In this document: positions 62,356 to 64,000 of the stretch, piece after piece
Numbering within the stretch: position 1 is the first letter of the stretch
How the letters are laid out: every line of letters begins with the position of its first letter
Source: Actinacidiphila guanduensis
Lineage (GTDB): Bacteria; Actinomycetota; Actinomycetes; Streptomycetales; Streptomycetaceae
Reading direction: 5' to 3'
Length of the DNA stretch: 64,000 nucleotides
Assembly: GCF_900103985.1 (NCBI RefSeq)
Contig: NZ_FNIE01000007.1
Coordinates: forward strand, 1 to 64,000
Notes under the pieces: model-generated
Database searches by the model: none
What the model was told of the DNA's origin: nothing
Seen by the model: the letters and a program-made list of their open reading frames with translations, nothing else
Position numbers and translations under genes: made by a program

Positions 62356-64000
62356 GTGAGCATCATCGAAGGCCCCGGGCCGGTCGCCGACACCCTCGCC
62401 GGCGCCTCCGCGCACGGCATCGGCGCCTCCGTGCCGCCGGCCGACGCGCTCGCCAAGACCCGCGGCACCTACCCGTACGCGGCCGACCTGTGGGCCGAGG
62501 GCCTGCTGTGGGCGGCCGTGCTGCGCTCCCCGCACCCCAGCGCCCGGATCGTGCGCATCGACACCGCCGACGCGCGCGCCATGCCCGGCGTGCGGGCCGT
62601 GATCACCCACGAGGACGTGCCCGGCGACGCCATGCACGGCCGGGGCGTCGCCGACCGGCCGGTCTTCGCCCAGGACGTCGTGCGCCACCACGGCGAGCCG
62701 ATCGCCGCCGTCGCCGCCGACCACCCCGACACCGCCCGGCTGGCCGCCGCCGCGATCCTCGTGGAGTACGAGGTGCTGGACCCCGTCACCGACCCGGAGA
62801 AGGCGTTCGCCGCCGAGCCGCTGCACCCCGACGGCAACCTGATCCGGCACATCCCGCTGAGCTTCGGCGACCCGGAGGCGGTCGGCGAGGTCGTGGTCGA
62901 GGGCCTGTACCGGGTCGGCCGGCAGGACCCGGCGCCGATCGGCGCCGAGGCCGGGCTCGCGGTGCCGCGCCCGGACGGCGGCGTGGAGCTCTACATCGCC
63001 TCCACCGACCCGCACGCCGACCGCGACATCGCCGCCGCCTGCTTCGGCCTGGAGGCCGACCGGGTCAAGGTCGTCGTCACCGGGGTGCCCGGCGCCACCG
63101 GCGACCGCGAGGACTCCGGCGTCCAACTGCCGCTCGGGCTGCTGGCGCTGAAGACCGGCTGCCCGGTGAAGTTCGTCGCCACCCGCGAGGAGTCCTTCCT
63201 CGGCCACGCCCACCGCCACCCCACCCTGCTGCGCTACCGGCACCACGCCGACGCCGAGGGCCGGCTGGTGAAGGTGGAGGCGCAGATCCTGCTGGACGCC
63301 GGCGCCTACGCCGACGCCTCCTCCTCGGCGCTCGCCGCCGCGGTGGCCTTCGCCGCCGGCCCCTACGTGGTGCCGCACGTCTTCGTCGAGGGCTGGGCGG
63401 TGCGCACCAACAACCCGCCGTCCGGGCACGTGCGCGGCGAGGGCGCGATGCAGGTCTGCGCGGCCTACGAGGGCCAGATGGACAAGCTCGCCGCCAAGCT
63501 CGGCCTGGAGCCCGCCGAGGTCCGCATGCGCAACGTGCTGGCCACCGGCGACCTGCTGCCCACCGGCCAGACGGTGACCTGCCCGGCGCCGGTGGGCGAG
63601 CTGCTGAAGGCCGTGCGCGACGCCGACCTGCCGCCGCTGCCCGACGGCGAGGACGAGTCGCAGTGGCTGCTGCCCGGCGGCACCTCCGGCGCGGGCGAGC
63701 CCGGCGCGGTCCGCCGCGGGGTCGGCTACGCGCTCGGCATGGTGCACGTGCTCGGCGCCGAGGGCACCGACGAGGTGTCCACCGCGACCGTGCGCATCCA
63801 CGACGGGCGGGCCACCGTCATCTGCGCCGCGGTGGAGACCGGGCAGGGCTTCACCACGCTGGCCCGCCAGGTCGTCCAGGAGGTGCTGGGTGTGGAGGAC
63901 GTGCGGGTGCTGCCGGCCGACACCGACCAGCCGCCCGCCGGCCCCGCCGCCCGCGGCCGGCACACGTGGGTGAGCGCGGGCGCGGTGGAGCGGGCCGCGA
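62356..64000 (+). CDS. Molybdopterin-binding subunit of xanthine dehydrogenase family (3' end outside window)
   Basis: 548 codons are visible from GTG 62356, preceded by GGGAGG 6 nt upstream; the gene runs off the window. It starts VSIIEGPGPVADTLAGASAHGIGASVPPADALAKTRGTYPYAADL, with the small a/b-hammerhead domain (LWAAVLRSPHPSARIVRIDT). Cofactor loops are PGATGDREDSG, where most relatives have GGxFGxKE, and VRGEGAMQ, where RGxGxPQ is usual. The catalytic Glu region would be beyond the end. It completes the FAD/Fe-S/Mo operon. Confidence 0.9.
   Translation, partial: MSIIEGPGPVADTLAGASAHGIGASVPPADALAKTRGTYPYAADLWAEGLLWAAVLRSPHPSARIVRIDTADARAMPGVRAVITHEDVPGDAMHGRGVADRPVFAQDVVRHHGEPIAAVAADHPDTARLAAAAILVEYEVLDPVTDPEKAFAAEPLHPDGNLIRHIPLSFGDPEAVGEVVVEGLYRVGRQDPAPIGAEAGLAVPRPDGGVELYIASTDPHADRDIAAACFGLEADRVKVVVTGVPGATGDREDSGVQLPLGLLALKTGCPVKFVATREESFLGHAHRHPTLLRYRHHADAEGRLVKVEAQILLDAGAYADASSSALAAAVAFAAGPYVVPHVFVEGWAVRTNNPPSGHVRGEGAMQVCAAYEGQMDKLAAKLGLEPAEVRMRNVLATGDLLPTGQTVTCPAPVGELLKAVRDADLPPLPDGEDESQWLLPGGTSGAGEPGAVRRGVGYALGMVHVLGAEGTDEVSTATVRIHDGRATVICAAVETGQGFTTLARQVVQEVLGVEDVRVLPADTDQPPAGPAARGRHTWVSAGAVERAA

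Noticed and set aside
62315..62359. Short 14-residue reading frame between the Fe-S and Mo subunit genes.
   Set aside because: Too short; GTG 62356 with GGGAGG upstream is the better start of the next gene.

Overview
The window is a stretch of actinobacterial chromosome, almost certainly Streptomyces or a very close relative. The evidence is very high GC with strong third-position bias, frequent GTG/TTG starts, a 23S-5S rRNA end, a Streptomyces-type tmRNA, and a gene order typical of the Streptomyces core chromosome: mtnA, mtrA-mtrB-lpqB, comF-like, hpf, secA, NAD-glutamate dehydrogenase, pkaA, pkaB, prfB, ftsE-ftsX, smpB-ssrA, narK-nnaR, helD-like, malic enzyme, hup, murA. There is no phage, plasmid, insertion sequence, CRISPR array or biosynthetic cluster. 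Most of the novelty lies in regulatory DNA, unusual protein architectures and a few unrecognised genes.

Layout. 1-376: end of an rRNA operon (23S 3' end, 5S, perfect terminator). 431-10402: a membrane protein, MTA salvage (mtnA), the MtrA/MtrB envelope two-component system with its lipoprotein LpqB, a ComF-like phosphoribosyltransferase, long hibernation factor HPF and a NarL-type regulator. 10500-17647: a YcaQ-like glycosylase and a GNAT enzyme (minus), secA (plus), an Rv3235-family protein (minus), a DUF6912-like protein and a HAD hydrolase. 17915-22912: the 1665-residue NAD-glutamate dehydrogenase. 23054-26859: a minus-strand sugar ABC importer without an ATPase. 27167-30349: an FHA-FtsK ATPase. 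31000-35204: two membrane Ser/Thr kinases. 35375-40109: prfB, an LAXTG sortase substrate with 14 hexapeptide repeats, and an unrecognised two-gene operon. 40232-44859: a zinc-ribbon membrane peptide, ftsEX, an S41 protease, smpB and ssrA. 45253-48017: nitrate transporter narK and its regulator nnaR. 48556-57026: HelD-like helicase, malic enzyme, HU, MurA, YqgE/AlgH, DUF3039 and a TPR-like membrane protein. 57377-64000: GH20 hexosaminidase and a three-gene molybdenum hydroxylase operon cut by the window end.

How the parts relate. Envelope growth and division recur (MtrAB-LpqB, FtsEX with an S41 protease, MurA, PkaA/PkaB, sortase substrate, SecA). Translation quality control and hibernation are represented by HPF, PrfB and SmpB/tmRNA. 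Nitrogen and carbon sensing appear as GDH, narK/nnaR with GlnR-like boxes, the hexosaminidase with a DasR-like operator, and the sugar importer. Convergent gene pairs are usually separated by long, nearly perfect hairpins that probably terminate transcription in both directions.

The observations I rate highest are: a shared glycine-rich, amyloid-like motif at the end of one protein and the start of its overlapping neighbour (37873-40109); a 16-bp palindrome filling the 19-bp spacer of the putative HU promoter (52752-52767); a structured leader with a terminator ahead of malic enzyme (about 50893-51060); a DasR-type operator at 57343-57358; a SdrD-B-like domain inserted in a MalF-type permease; and three perfect TTGTCCACA DnaA boxes in intergenic DNA.
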